DNA of 6,781 nt from Burkholderiales bacterium (GCA_025935435.1 JAICVH010000131.1:1-6781), one strand, 5' to 3'; numbered from the stretch's first letter, positions 1-6,281 are shown. Notes: a model not told the origin generated them from the letters alone. Program-made: numbers and translations.

Positions 1-480
1 AGCTACGGCAAGGACACGCGCGGCATGATCCGCCAGCATCAGTTCGACAAGGTGGAGCTCGTGCAGATCGTGCGTCCCGAGGATTCCTATGCGGCACTCG
101 AGGCGCTGACACAGCACGCGGAAGCGATCCTCCTGAAGCTCGAACTTCCGTATCGCGTGATGACGTTGTGCACGGCCGATATCGGTTTCGCAGCCGCCAA
201 GACCTACGATCTCGAAGTGTGGCTGCCGGCGCAGAACGCGTATCGTGAAATTTCGTCGTGTTCGAACTGCGAGGCGTTCCAGGCGCGCCGGATGCAGGCG
301 CGATTTCGCAATGCGCAGGGCAAACCGGAGCTCGTCCACACGTTGAACGGTTCGGGCCTCGCCGTCGGCCGCACACTGGTTGCGGTCATGGAAAACTATC
401 AGCGCGCAGACGGCTCGATCGAGATTCCTGCAGCCGTGCGGCCCTACATGAACGGCCAGGCTGCGATCACGCGCGGTTGA
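1..480 (+). CDS. serS: Seryl-tRNA synthetase, C-terminal part (5' end outside window)
   Basis: Cytoplasmic class II aminoacyl-tRNA synthetase that charges tRNA-Ser (and tRNA-Sec) with serine, using ATP. The frame is open from base 1, so this is the last 159 codons of a protein usually about 430 residues long. The fragment opens inside the motif 2 region (SYGKDTRGMIRQHQF), continues through the KTYDLEVWLPAQ and EISSCSNCEAFQARRMQAR segments of the catalytic core, and reaches motif 3 (GSGLAVGRTLVAVMENYQ, visible residues about 117-134), whose arginine contacts ATP. It ends with the usual RPYMNG tail and a TGA stop. The sequence closely matches known SerRS proteins, and the NCEAFQARRMQ segment is of the betaproteobacterial type. 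Its stop directly abuts the stop of the convergent gene, leaving no intergenic terminator. The catalytic N-terminal half and tRNA-binding coiled coil lie outside the window. Confidence 0.97.
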   Translation, partial: SYGKDTRGMIRQHQFDKVELVQIVRPEDSYAALEALTQHAEAILLKLELPYRVMTLCTADIGFAAAKTYDLEVWLPAQNAYREISSCSNCEAFQARRMQARFRNAQGKPELVHTLNGSGLAVGRTLVAVMENYQRADGSIEIPAAVRPYMNGQAAITRG

Positions 481-1701
481 TCAGCGCATGTTGCCTGTGT
501 GTCCGAGCGAATAGCGTCCGGGCTGCGGCCACACCGTCAGCCCGTGCGGTTCCTTGCCGACGGCAATCTGCTGCACCGCGCCACTCGCGGTATCGAAGAC
601 ATAGACGACGTTGTCGTAGCGGCCCGATAGCCAGAGTTGCTTGCCGTCGGCGCTGACGTTGCCCATGTCCGGGCTTCCACCGCCGGGAATGGGCCATGTC
701 GCATCGACTTTGCGCGACGCGAAATCGACGACGGACACGCTGCCCTTGCCTTTGGCCGGACCGTGAATGCGGTTCGATCCACGGTTCGTCACGTAAAGCT
801 TGCGCCCATCGCGGCTCGGATAGAGGCCGTGCGTCCCCTTGCCGGTCGCGATAAAACCGATTTCGCGAAAGGCATCGCCGTCGATGACGAAGACCCCGTC
901 GGCCATCATGTCGGCCACGTAAAACACCTTGCCGTCGGGACTGATGCGCACGTCCTGCGGCATCCCGCCTTTGGACAGCTTCAGGTATCCGACCACCTTG
1001 CGGTCGACGAAGTCGATCTTCGCGAGACTCTTCGAAAATTCACACGTGAAAATCGCATAGCGCCCGTCGATCGAAAAGTCGGCGTGATTGATGCCGCCGC
1101 ATTCGGGTGTTGCGAGGGACGACTGCAGCGCCATCGTCGAGGGATCGCGGAAGTCGAGTCGCTTGAACGCCTCGGCGACGACGATGGCCGAGCGGCCGTC
1201 GGGCGTGAAATACATGTTGTAGGGGTCGTCGACGGGTATCGGCTTGCCCGGCTTGCCGGTGGCCGGGTCGATCGGCGTCAGGCTGCCGTCGGTGCGCCCT
1301 TCCGCGTTGTTTGCGACCCAAAGCGTCTTCAGATCCCACGACGGCACGACGTGCTGTGGGTTGACGCCGACTTTGAAGCGGTCGACGACTTTCAACGTCG
1401 CGGGATCGATGACGTACACATCGTTTGACACGACGTTTGGCACGTACACGCGTGGAAGCGCAGCACGCGCGGTGTCGCTCAGGTGCGCCGACGTTGTCTC
1501 GCTGTAGAGATTTTCGGCGTTCGGCACCATCGGCATGCCGGGCACCGTTGCAACGGGTGGCGTGGTGGGGGCGCCGGCTGCAGGTGGCGTCACGGTTGGA
1601 CCCGCACGCGGCGGCGCCGGTGTAGCGGTTTGCGCTATCGCCATCGTCGCGGACAGCGCGATCGTCAACAGTAACGACCAATGGGCAAGCGTGACCTTCA
1701 C
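481..1701 (-). CDS. Exported YVTN/YncE-like beta-propeller protein
   Basis: Predicted periplasmic beta-propeller of about 406 residues; substrate or partner unknown. An N-terminal signal peptide (KVTLAHWSLLL, hydrophobic to about residue 20) ends at an AIA|Q Sec cleavage site near 23/24. A Pro/Ala/Thr-rich linker of about 40 residues follows. From about residue 83 to the end there are repeated propeller blades with the pattern hydrophobic-YV-N / V-VID-T / SPDG, including PRVYVPN, LWVANN, VFYVAD and LYVTN (302-306). Two cysteines (about 201 and 220) lie in neighbouring strands and could form a disulfide. The tail is GRYSLGHTGNMR. Start choice: a GTG at 1699-1701 has GAAGG six bases upstream, whereas the ATG at 1705-1707 (two codons longer) directly touches that GAAGG and has no usable ribosome site. 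It is the last gene of the minus-strand run, about 41 bp after the creatininase-family gene. Family assignment is strong; function is not established. Confidence 0.88.
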   Translation of the reverse strand: MKVTLAHWSLLLTIALSATMAIAQTATPAPPRAGPTVTPPAAGAPTTPPVATVPGMPMVPNAENLYSETTSAHLSDTARAALPRVYVPNVVSNDVYVIDPATLKVVDRFKVGVNPQHVVPSWDLKTLWVANNAEGRTDGSLTPIDPATGKPGKPIPVDDPYNMYFTPDGRSAIVVAEAFKRLDFRDPSTMALQSSLATPECGGINHADFSIDGRYAIFTCEFSKSLAKIDFVDRKVVGYLKLSKGGMPQDVRISPDGKVFYVADMMADGVFVIDGDAFREIGFIATGKGTHGLYPSRDGRKLYVTNRGSNRIHGPAKGKGSVSVVDFASRKVDATWPIPGGGSPDMGNVSADGKQLWLSGRYDNVVYVFDTASGAVQQIAVGKEPHGLTVWPQPGRYSLGHTGNMR

Positions 1702-1707
1702 ATGCAT

Positions 1708-1712
1708 CCTTC
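1708..1712 (-). promoter_or_regulatory. Ribosome binding site deciding the beta-propeller start
   Basis: GAAGG on the minus strand. It stands six bases before the GTG at 1701 but zero bases before the ATG at 1707, so it favours the GTG start. Confidence 0.5.
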
Positions 1713-1742
1713 GTAACGTGGTAAGCGGGCGGCCGGCGCGGA

Positions 1743-2546
1743 TTACCGGACGGACGTGGCGCGGCGGATCGCGGCAACCGATTCGCGAACGATCGCGTCG
1801 ACGCCCATCGCCCCGAGCTCGGCGGTCGCTCGTCGCGGATCGCCCTGCACGCCGTGCTGCGCATTCGCGTGCGGCGAGGCGAGTTCGGCCGCGCGCACGA
1901 GCTGCGCGTCGACGGCAAGGGCTAGCGACGTGTCGGCGAGTCCCGCGTGCGTGCCAATCTCGGCATCGCTATGGCCGCGGGACCTGAGCGCATCCCGGTA
2001 GGCGGTTTCGGTGACGCGGTAATACTCGGTAAGTGCGTGTGCGCGAATCCGGGTGTTCGCCCATTCGCGATTCAGCCGCTCGGCGACCGCCTGCTCGTTA
2101 CGTTGATAGCCGCCATGATCGCCGACGAAGAACACGTCGCGAAAACCGCTCGCGCGCAGGCTTCGCGCCGCGTATTCGAGAACGCTCTCGAACGTCTTGT
2201 CGGGGAGCGTGATCGTTCCGGCGAAGCGCATATGCGAAGACGGCGGGCTCACGTTGCCCTCGGGCACGTACGCGATGACCGGGGCGACGAGCGCGTTGCC
2301 AAGCGTCGCCGCGATCCTTGCGCAGAGCACTTTGACGCGAACATTGTGCTTGCCGAGCACGATATGCGGACCGCTCTGCTCGGTACCTCCGATCGGGATC
2401 AACGCGATCGTGGCACCACTGCGAACGCGTGCGGCAAGCTCCGGGGAGGTGAGTTCTTCGATGAAGACGCTGTGCTGCGCGTGGGCGCAGAAGGCGGCGA
2501 TCGAGAGCGAGAAGGCGACGAATGCTCGTAATGCGACAGCGGGCAT
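1743..2546 (-). CDS. Exported creatininase-family protein (variant metal site)
   Basis: A 267-residue protein of the creatininase/creatinine amidohydrolase family, whose known members are metal-dependent amidohydrolases or peptide-processing enzymes such as MftE. A signal peptide (hydrophobic about 4-21, AHA|Q at 23/24) sends it to the periplasm, unlike classical cytoplasmic creatininase. Family landmarks are IPIGGTEQSGPH (50-61), LGKHN (64-68), PPSSHMRFAGT (101-111), GDHGGYQ (142-148) and THAGLADTS (199-207). Against the consensus EQHGPH...D, as I recall it, the second metal-site His is Ser58 and the Asp position is His67. In addition, HAGExET reads HAGLADT. Glu56, His61, His144, His200 and Asp205 remain. 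This looks like a distinct exported subfamily rather than a true creatininase, and the substrate is unknown. It lies between mltF (24 bp upstream) and the beta-propeller gene. No good Shine-Dalgarno precedes the ATG; the start is supported by the complete signal peptide. Confidence 0.88.
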   Translation of the reverse strand: MPAVALRAFVAFSLSIAAFCAHAQHSVFIEELTSPELAARVRSGATIALIPIGGTEQSGPHIVLGKHNVRVKVLCARIAATLGNALVAPVIAYVPEGNVSPPSSHMRFAGTITLPDKTFESVLEYAARSLRASGFRDVFFVGDHGGYQRNEQAVAERLNREWANTRIRAHALTEYYRVTETAYRDALRSRGHSDAEIGTHAGLADTSLALAVDAQLVRAAELASPHANAQHGVQGDPRRATAELGAMGVDAIVRESVAAIRRATSVR

Positions 2547-2548
2547 GT

Positions 2549-2561
2549 CGCTATGGTAGCG
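2549..2561 (-). other. Small perfect hairpin in the mltF-creatininase gap
   Basis: CGCTA-CCA-TAGCG on the minus strand, a 5-bp stem with a 3-base loop. It ends two bases before the ATG of the creatininase-family gene, where a ribosome site would be expected. It could lower initiation or couple it to upstream translation, but it is short enough to be chance. Confidence 0.3.
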
Positions 2562-2570
2562 CGGCGCCTT

Positions 2571-4004
2571 CTACCGCATCGCGACCGCGGTGAGCCTCGG
2601 TGTCTCCGGCTGCTGGGTGCGAAGCAGGATGTCGTAATAGGCTCGCACGCGGCCGACGAACGCCACCGGCATGCCGCCGCGCGCGTAGCCGTACTTCGCG
2701 GAGATGTAGTACTCCGGCTCGGCGAGGAGCGGCAGCACCTTGCGCACATCGCTCCACGAATCGGGATTGAGCTTCTGCCGTTGCGCAAGGATCCGAGCGT
2801 CCTCGAGGTGCGCGGTGCCGATGTTGAACGCGGCGAGCGCAAGCCACGTGCGATCCGGCTCGCCGATTCGCGCGGGCAGCTTGCGTTTGAGGTCAGCCAG
2901 ATAGCGCGCGGCACCGATGGCCGACTGCCGAGCGTCGAGCCGATCCGCAACGCCGAGATGGCGCGCCGTCTCCTCCGTCAGCTGCATCAGTCCGCGAACG
3001 CCGGTTTCGCTGGTCGCGACCGGATCCCATTGCGATTCCTGGTACGCGATGGCAGCGAGCAACCGCCACTCGATGCCGCTTTTCGCCTGCGCTTCGACGA
3101 ACGTCTTGCGCCACTCCGGCAGCGCCTTGCGGATGCGCTCGTGGAAGACTCCGGCGTCGATGCGCTCCACCTGCTCCGCGGTGCCGAAATAGCGGTCGGC
3201 CAGTCGCGCGAGCGTTCCATCCTGTCGGAGCCGGGCGAAGAAGGCATCCAGCGCATCGCGCAGTTCGGGATAGCCGGGAGCGACCGCCCACGCGAATTCG
3301 CGCCGTGGCCCGGCCGTGAACGCGACGTCGAAGTCGAGGTAGATGTTCCGCGCGACCGCGGCGTCGCTCGACGCGACGACCGCATAGTTCAGCGTGCCGT
3401 CCGCGACCTGCGCAATCAGCGCGTCGGCTGACGGAACGTCGAGCGCCTGCCACGTCACCTCGGGGTGCGCAAGGCGGACGGCGGCAAGCGGGCCGTCGAG
3501 TCCGGTGTGCGCCGCATAAGCGATCGTCGCCCGATCGAGATCGGACCATCGGCGGGGCCGGAATCCGTCGACGTTGTAAATGAGCACCGGCTCGACGGCG
3601 TGGTAGCCGGTACTCCAGGCGAGCGCGCGCCCGCCGTCGGCGTCGAGGCCCGAAGGCGATGCTGCCTGCAACAGACCGCCGGCTCCGAGTTGAGCCTCGC
3701 CGCGACCGAGCTTCGCGAGCAACGACGCTGCGCCGTCCGCAACGGTGATCCTGAGCGGGACGCCGCGTTCACGCGCAAAGCGGGTGAGCAGATCGTGGTC
3801 GAAGCCGGAAACCTGGTGGTTCGGCCCCGCGAACCACGTCGCTGGGCCCGGAAGAACGATCACGCTGATACCTGGCTCGGCGCGCGGAGGCGGCGGTGGC
3901 GCCAGTTCGCAGCCGCTGAAAGCGAGGAGCGCGATGCCGGAGGCGCCGATGACCGCCCGGCGGTACAGGCCGCGAAAGCAAAGGAAGAAGGCTCGATCGC
4001 GCAT
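2571..4004 (-). CDS. mltF: Membrane-bound lytic murein transglycosylase F
   Basis: Outer-membrane lipoprotein that cleaves the MurNAc-GlcNAc bond of peptidoglycan, forming 1,6-anhydro-MurNAc ends. The protein has 477 residues (E. coli MltF is 518). Order: arginine-containing N-region, hydrophobic segment about 18-30, lipobox-like AFSGC with the lipidated Cys at 32, a five-proline run (36-40), a solute-binding-protein family 3 type regulatory domain (about 45-275), and an SLT lysozyme-like domain (about 300-450). The probable catalytic acid is Glu323 in YQES. Other SLT signatures are GVRGLMQLT (334-342), AAFNIG (390-395) and YGYARGG (437-443). Start choice: ATG at 4002-4004 has GGAG four bases upstream; an in-frame GTG at 4017-4019 would add five residues but lacks a ribosome site. 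It is the first gene of the envelope operon, stops with TAG, and is followed after 24 bp by the creatininase-family gene. The phenylalanine at lipobox -3 is slightly atypical. Confidence 0.93.
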   Translation of the reverse strand: MRDRAFFLCFRGLYRRAVIGASGIALLAFSGCELAPPPPPRAEPGISVIVLPGPATWFAGPNHQVSGFDHDLLTRFARERGVPLRITVADGAASLLAKLGRGEAQLGAGGLLQAASPSGLDADGGRALAWSTGYHAVEPVLIYNVDGFRPRRWSDLDRATIAYAAHTGLDGPLAAVRLAHPEVTWQALDVPSADALIAQVADGTLNYAVVASSDAAVARNIYLDFDVAFTAGPRREFAWAVAPGYPELRDALDAFFARLRQDGTLARLADRYFGTAEQVERIDAGVFHERIRKALPEWRKTFVEAQAKSGIEWRLLAAIAYQESQWDPVATSETGVRGLMQLTEETARHLGVADRLDARQSAIGAARYLADLKRKLPARIGEPDRTWLALAAFNIGTAHLEDARILAQRQKLNPDSWSDVRKVLPLLAEPEYYISAKYGYARGGMPVAFVGRVRAYYDILLRTQQPETPRLTAVAMR

Positions 4005-4008
4005 GACG

Positions 4009-4012
4009 CTCC
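4009..4012 (-). promoter_or_regulatory. Ribosome binding site of mltF
   Basis: GGAG on the minus strand, four bases before the ATG at 4004. The spacing is short but usable, and it supports that ATG over the upstream GTG at 4019. Confidence 0.5.
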
Positions 4013-4150
4013 ATAGCACCCGTCACCGGGTACGTGTTCGAAGGTTTGCGGCGATCTTGTTGCCGCCGTGCGACTTGCGCAGCCTTGCCGTGGGCTGCGT
4101 TGACTCCACGAAGGTCGCGGACGCGGCACCGCGTCACAGGCGACGAAGGC

Positions 4151-4178
4151 ATTATAGCCGCGGTCGCCGCGCCGGCAA
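4151..4178 (-). promoter_or_regulatory. Sigma-70 type promoter for the mltF operon
   Basis: On the minus strand, TTGCCG (4178-4173, 4 of 6 to consensus) and a perfect TATAAT (4156-4151) are separated by 16 bases. Transcription would begin near 4144, leaving a leader of about 140 bases before the mltF ATG. I see no riboswitch or attenuator in that leader. This is the only convincing promoter upstream of the three minus-strand genes. Confidence 0.6.
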
Positions 4179-4191
4179 CCGACCACTCGCC

Positions 4192-4256
4192 CGGGCGTCA
4201 CGCCCGCTCGCGGCGGGCTGGCGACCGTCCGGCCGGCGGTCACCGGGGTTCGCCGG
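4192..4256. repeat. GC-rich palindrome cluster between divergent promoters
   Basis: Three perfect inverted repeats lie between the two opposed TATAAT boxes. They are CGGGCG-TCA-CGCCCG (4192-4206), GCCCGC-TCGCG-GCGGGC (4202-4218, sharing an arm with the first, so the two hairpins exclude each other), and CCGGCG-12 bases-CGCCGG (4233-4256). The last one ends at the base before the plus-strand TATAAT and covers the place where its -35 should be. They may be operator sites. High local GC makes chance palindromes likely, so the role is inference. Confidence 0.35.
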
Positions 4257-4262
4257 TATAAT
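4257..4262 (+). promoter_or_regulatory. -10 box of the 4.5S RNA promoter
   Basis: A perfect TATAAT on the plus strand. Transcription would start near 4268-4271, about 20 bases before the 4.5S RNA. No -35 resembling TTGACA exists at 15-18 bases upstream, where the sequence is GC-rich and palindromic, so the promoter may depend on an activator or on upstream features. It probably also drives dnaX, because no other promoter is evident before dnaX. Confidence 0.55.
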
Positions 4263-4269
4263 CGTGTTT

Positions 4270-4283
4270 CGCGGACTTCCGCG
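4270..4283 (+). other. Leader hairpin before the 4.5S RNA
   Basis: CGCGG-ACTT-CCGCG is a perfect 5-bp stem with a 4-base loop, located at the predicted transcript start and just before the mature RNA. It may be part of the precursor's 5' leader removed by RNase P, as known for E. coli 4.5S RNA. The function here is inferred. Confidence 0.35.
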
Positions 4284-4291
4284 CCGATCAA

Positions 4292-4390
4292 CGGCGGGTC
4301 GCCCCGCATTGCACGGTCGTGAACCTGGTCAGGTCCGGAAGGAAGCAGCCACAGCGATTCTCTGCAAGTGCCGGGGGAACGGCTCGCCTC
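4292..4390 (+). ncRNA. ffs: Signal recognition particle 4.5S RNA (small bacterial SRP RNA)
   Basis: RNA component of the signal recognition particle; it binds Ffh and FtsY and targets nascent membrane proteins to the translocon. The hallmark domain IV is present: GGTCAGGTCC, the GGAA tetraloop at 4337-4340, then GGAAGCAGCC, which is the nearly invariant Ffh-binding hairpin with its symmetric and asymmetric loops. The long helix can be traced outward through TTGCA/TGCAA (4309-4313 with 4363-4367), CCCCG/CGGGG (4302-4306 with 4372-4376) and GGCGGG/CTCGCC (4293-4298 with 4383-4388). This gives about 99 bases, close to the roughly 100-115 typical of gamma/betaproteobacteria. The ends are estimated from the outermost stem. 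No T-tract terminator follows, so readthrough into dnaX is likely. Confidence 0.93.
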
Positions 4391-4396
4391 CCTGTC

Positions 4397-4469
4397 GGGG
4401 TCAGAATCGACTCATTGGACGCGTCGTCGCAGACCGTGCCCGTCGTAGCAATCGGTCGAGTCTGACCCC
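4397..4469. repeat. 73-bp imperfect palindrome, REP/MITE-like
   Basis: The arms GGGGTCAGAATCGAC (4397-4411) and, on the other strand, GGGGTCAGACTCGAC (4469-4455) match at 14 of 15 positions. Pairing continues inward with ATTG/CAAT (4414-4417 with 4449-4452) and GACG/CGTC (4418-4421 with 4441-4444), so nearly the whole unit folds into one hairpin. It begins eight bases after the last 4.5S RNA stem and has no T-tract, so it is not a canonical terminator. I recall GGGGTCAGA-type palindromes as dispersed repeats in beta- and gammaproteobacteria, often near REP-associated transposases; that link is unverified here. It probably lies in the ffs-dnaX transcript. Confidence 0.5.
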
Positions 4470-4480
4470 ACGTGTCACCT

Positions 4481-4527
4481 GCTCGACGCCACGACGCCGC
4501 TTTCGGGGCGTGCCGATCAAGTCGAGC
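4481..4527 (+). other. Structured leader upstream of dnaX
   Basis: A perfect 7-bp outer stem GCTCGAC/GTCGAGC (4481-4487 with 4521-4527) encloses an inner hairpin ACGCC-8 bases-GGCGT (4494-4511). A competing CACG/CGTG pairing (4490-4493 with 4509-4512) is also possible. It ends 23 bases before the dnaX ATG, which has no Shine-Dalgarno. It might influence translation or RNA stability; no known riboswitch class was recognised. Confidence 0.35.
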
Positions 4528-4550
4528 GTGATGTCTTACTTCGGGTTTCG

Positions 4551-6281
4551 ATGAGCTACCAGGTACTGGCCCGCAAATGGCGGCCGCGCCGGTTCGATGA
4601 ACTGGTGGGGCAGGGCCATGTCGTCACCGCGCTTTCGAACGCGCTGACGCAAGGCCGCCTGCATCATGCTTACCTGTTGACGGGTACGCGCGGTGTCGGC
4701 AAGACCACCGTCGCGCGAATCCTTGCCAAGAGCCTCAATTGCGAGCGCGGCGTCTCGGCGACCCCGTGTGGCGAATGCGGCGCGTGCCGCGATATCGATT
4801 CCGGCCGCTTCGTCGACTTGCTCGAACTCGACGCCGCATCCAACACCGGCGTCGACAACATGCGTGAAATCCTCGACAACGCGCGCTATGCGCCAACGGT
4901 CGGCCGCTACAAGGTCTACCTGATCGACGAAGTGCACATGCTGTCCAAGGGCGCGTTCAACTCGATGCTGAAGACGCTCGAAGAACCGCCCGAGCACGTC
5001 AAGTTCGTCCTGGCGACGACCGATCCGCAGAAAATTCCGGTAACCGTACTGTCGCGCTGCCTGCAGTTCAACCTGACACCGCTGCCGCGCGCGGCGATCT
5101 CCGATCGGCTTGCGTACATCCTCGGCGCCGAGTCGATCGCACACGACGCCTCGGCGCTGCCGTTGCTTGCGGCCGCCGCGCAGGGCTCGCTCCGCGACGC
5201 GCTGTCGTTGCTCGACCAGGCGATCGCGTTCGGCGGTGGCGAAGTGCGCGAGCCTGGCGTGCGCGCGATGCTCGGCGTCGTCGACCGCGGGTATCTGTTC
5301 CGCATCGTCGACGCGCTCGTCGCAAGCGATGGGCCCGCGCTGCTCGCCGAGGCGGACGCGCTCGCTGCATCGGGCCAGGCGTTTGCGTCGGCGCTCGACG
5401 AACTCGCGTCGGTCTTCTACCGGATCGCCATCGTGCAGACGGTGCCGAACGCGCCAACGGGCGACGACGCAGAACGCATTGCCGCGTATGCGAAGCGGTT
5501 CACCGCCGAAGCGGTTCAGCTTGCCTACCAGATCTGCACGCAGGGGCGCGCCGACCTGGCGCTCGCGCCCGACGAAGCGACCGGATTCGCGATGACGCTG
5601 CTGCGCCTGCTCGCATTCGAACCCGCAGCCTCGAGCGCGCAAATGACAGGCGGTCAGAACGAGCTGTCGCCCACGCGCGTGGAACGCACGTCCGCTCGCG
5701 TCGAGCTCGCCGCGGCGCCACGCTCGGCGGAGATTGATTTGGCGCCAGCGATCGCGGCGCGCGCCGGTCCGCGCGCCGCACCGATTGCGATCGCGGAATC
5801 CAGCCGCGCCACTGCTGCCTCGAAGGTCGAGGACTCACCGCCGCGGCCGCGCCTGGCGCTGCCCGAGTCGACGGAAGGCTGGCCGGCCTTCGTGGCCACG
5901 TTGAAACTGACCGGCATGGCTGCGCAACTCGCCGCGCAGTCCGAATTGAAGTCGATCAACGGTAATGCGTTGTCGCTGGCGATACCAGCGTCGCACAAGC
6001 ATCTTGCCGACAAGGCGTACGCCGACAAGCTCAAAGCTGCACTGGATGGCGCCACCGGTCGCAAATTGCTGCTCGCGTTCGAGATCGGCGACGGCAATGA
6101 AGCCTCGCTCGCCGCGGTCGAACGCCGGCAGCGCGAACGCGCGAGGGCCGAAGGCGAGAAAGCGTTTCGCAACGAGCCGTTCGTGCGCGACCTGGTCGAG
6201 CGCTTTCATGCGACGGTCCGCACGGAAACGATCGCGCCGCTCGCCGATTCCCCATCCTCCCCGAAACAGGAACCGTCATGA
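4551..6281 (+). CDS. dnaX: DNA polymerase III subunit tau (gamma/tau clamp loader)
   Basis: AAA+ ATPase of the clamp-loader complex, which loads the beta clamp and, as tau, links polymerase cores to the DnaB helicase. The protein has 576 residues (E. coli tau 643). N-terminus MSYQVLARKWRP is the family signature and fixes the start, although no Shine-Dalgarno is visible. Walker A is GTRGVGKT (45-52); zinc ligands are Cys64, Cys73, Cys76 and Cys79; Walker B is VYLIDEVH (122-129); the SRC arginine finger is Arg169; sensor 2 is Arg215 in GSLRDA. A low-complexity Ala/Pro/Arg linker spans about 365-440. It leads to the tau C-terminal domain (EGWPAFVATLKL to about 560), which contacts the polymerase alpha subunit. 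No A-AAA-AAG slippery site is present, so the shorter gamma form made by frameshifting in E. coli is not predicted by that mechanism. It overlaps ybaB by four bases. Confidence 0.97.
   Translation: MSYQVLARKWRPRRFDELVGQGHVVTALSNALTQGRLHHAYLLTGTRGVGKTTVARILAKSLNCERGVSATPCGECGACRDIDSGRFVDLLELDAASNTGVDNMREILDNARYAPTVGRYKVYLIDEVHMLSKGAFNSMLKTLEEPPEHVKFVLATTDPQKIPVTVLSRCLQFNLTPLPRAAISDRLAYILGAESIAHDASALPLLAAAAQGSLRDALSLLDQAIAFGGGEVREPGVRAMLGVVDRGYLFRIVDALVASDGPALLAEADALAASGQAFASALDELASVFYRIAIVQTVPNAPTGDDAERIAAYAKRFTAEAVQLAYQICTQGRADLALAPDEATGFAMTLLRLLAFEPAASSAQMTGGQNELSPTRVERTSARVELAAAPRSAEIDLAPAIAARAGPRAAPIAIAESSRATAASKVEDSPPRPRLALPESTEGWPAFVATLKLTGMAAQLAAQSELKSINGNALSLAIPASHKHLADKAYADKLKAALDGATGRKLLLAFEIGDGNEASLAAVERRQRERARAEGEKAFRNEPFVRDLVERFHATVRTETIAPLADSPSSPKQEPS
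6268..6272 (+). promoter_or_regulatory. Ribosome binding site of ybaB
   Basis: AGGAA within the end of dnaX, five bases before the ATG at 6278 and eight before the second ATG at 6281. Both starts are usable and differ by one methionine. Confidence 0.5.

Noticed and set aside
637..1428. 263-codon open frame on the plus strand opposite the beta-propeller gene
   Set aside because: Antisense shadow of a gene with clear propeller repeats; the product resembles no family.
2553..3431. 292-codon open frame on the plus strand opposite mltF
   Set aside because: Antisense shadow of a recognised lytic transglycosylase; Arg-rich product without motifs.
4100..4128. TTGACT as a possible -35 of a plus-strand promoter
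   Set aside because: Seventeen bases downstream the sequence is GCGGCA, with no resemblance to a -10 box.
4383..4469. Palindrome after the 4.5S RNA as a rho-independent terminator
   Set aside because: The arms are separated by more than 40 bases and no T-tract follows the right arm.
4392..4476. TGTC on both sides of the palindrome as a target-site duplication
   Set aside because: Only four bases, and the right copy is not directly adjacent to the arm; chance is sufficient.
3745..4554. 269-codon plus-strand open frame running through the spacer and the 4.5S RNA into the dnaX start
   Set aside because: It overlaps mltF in antisense and reads straight through the conserved SRP RNA; the product is low-complexity and Arg-rich.
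4536..5642. Long open frame on the minus strand (368 codons) opposite dnaX
   Set aside because: It lies antisense to the well-supported dnaX, its product is Arg-rich with no recognisable domain, and GC-rich codon bias readily creates such shadows.
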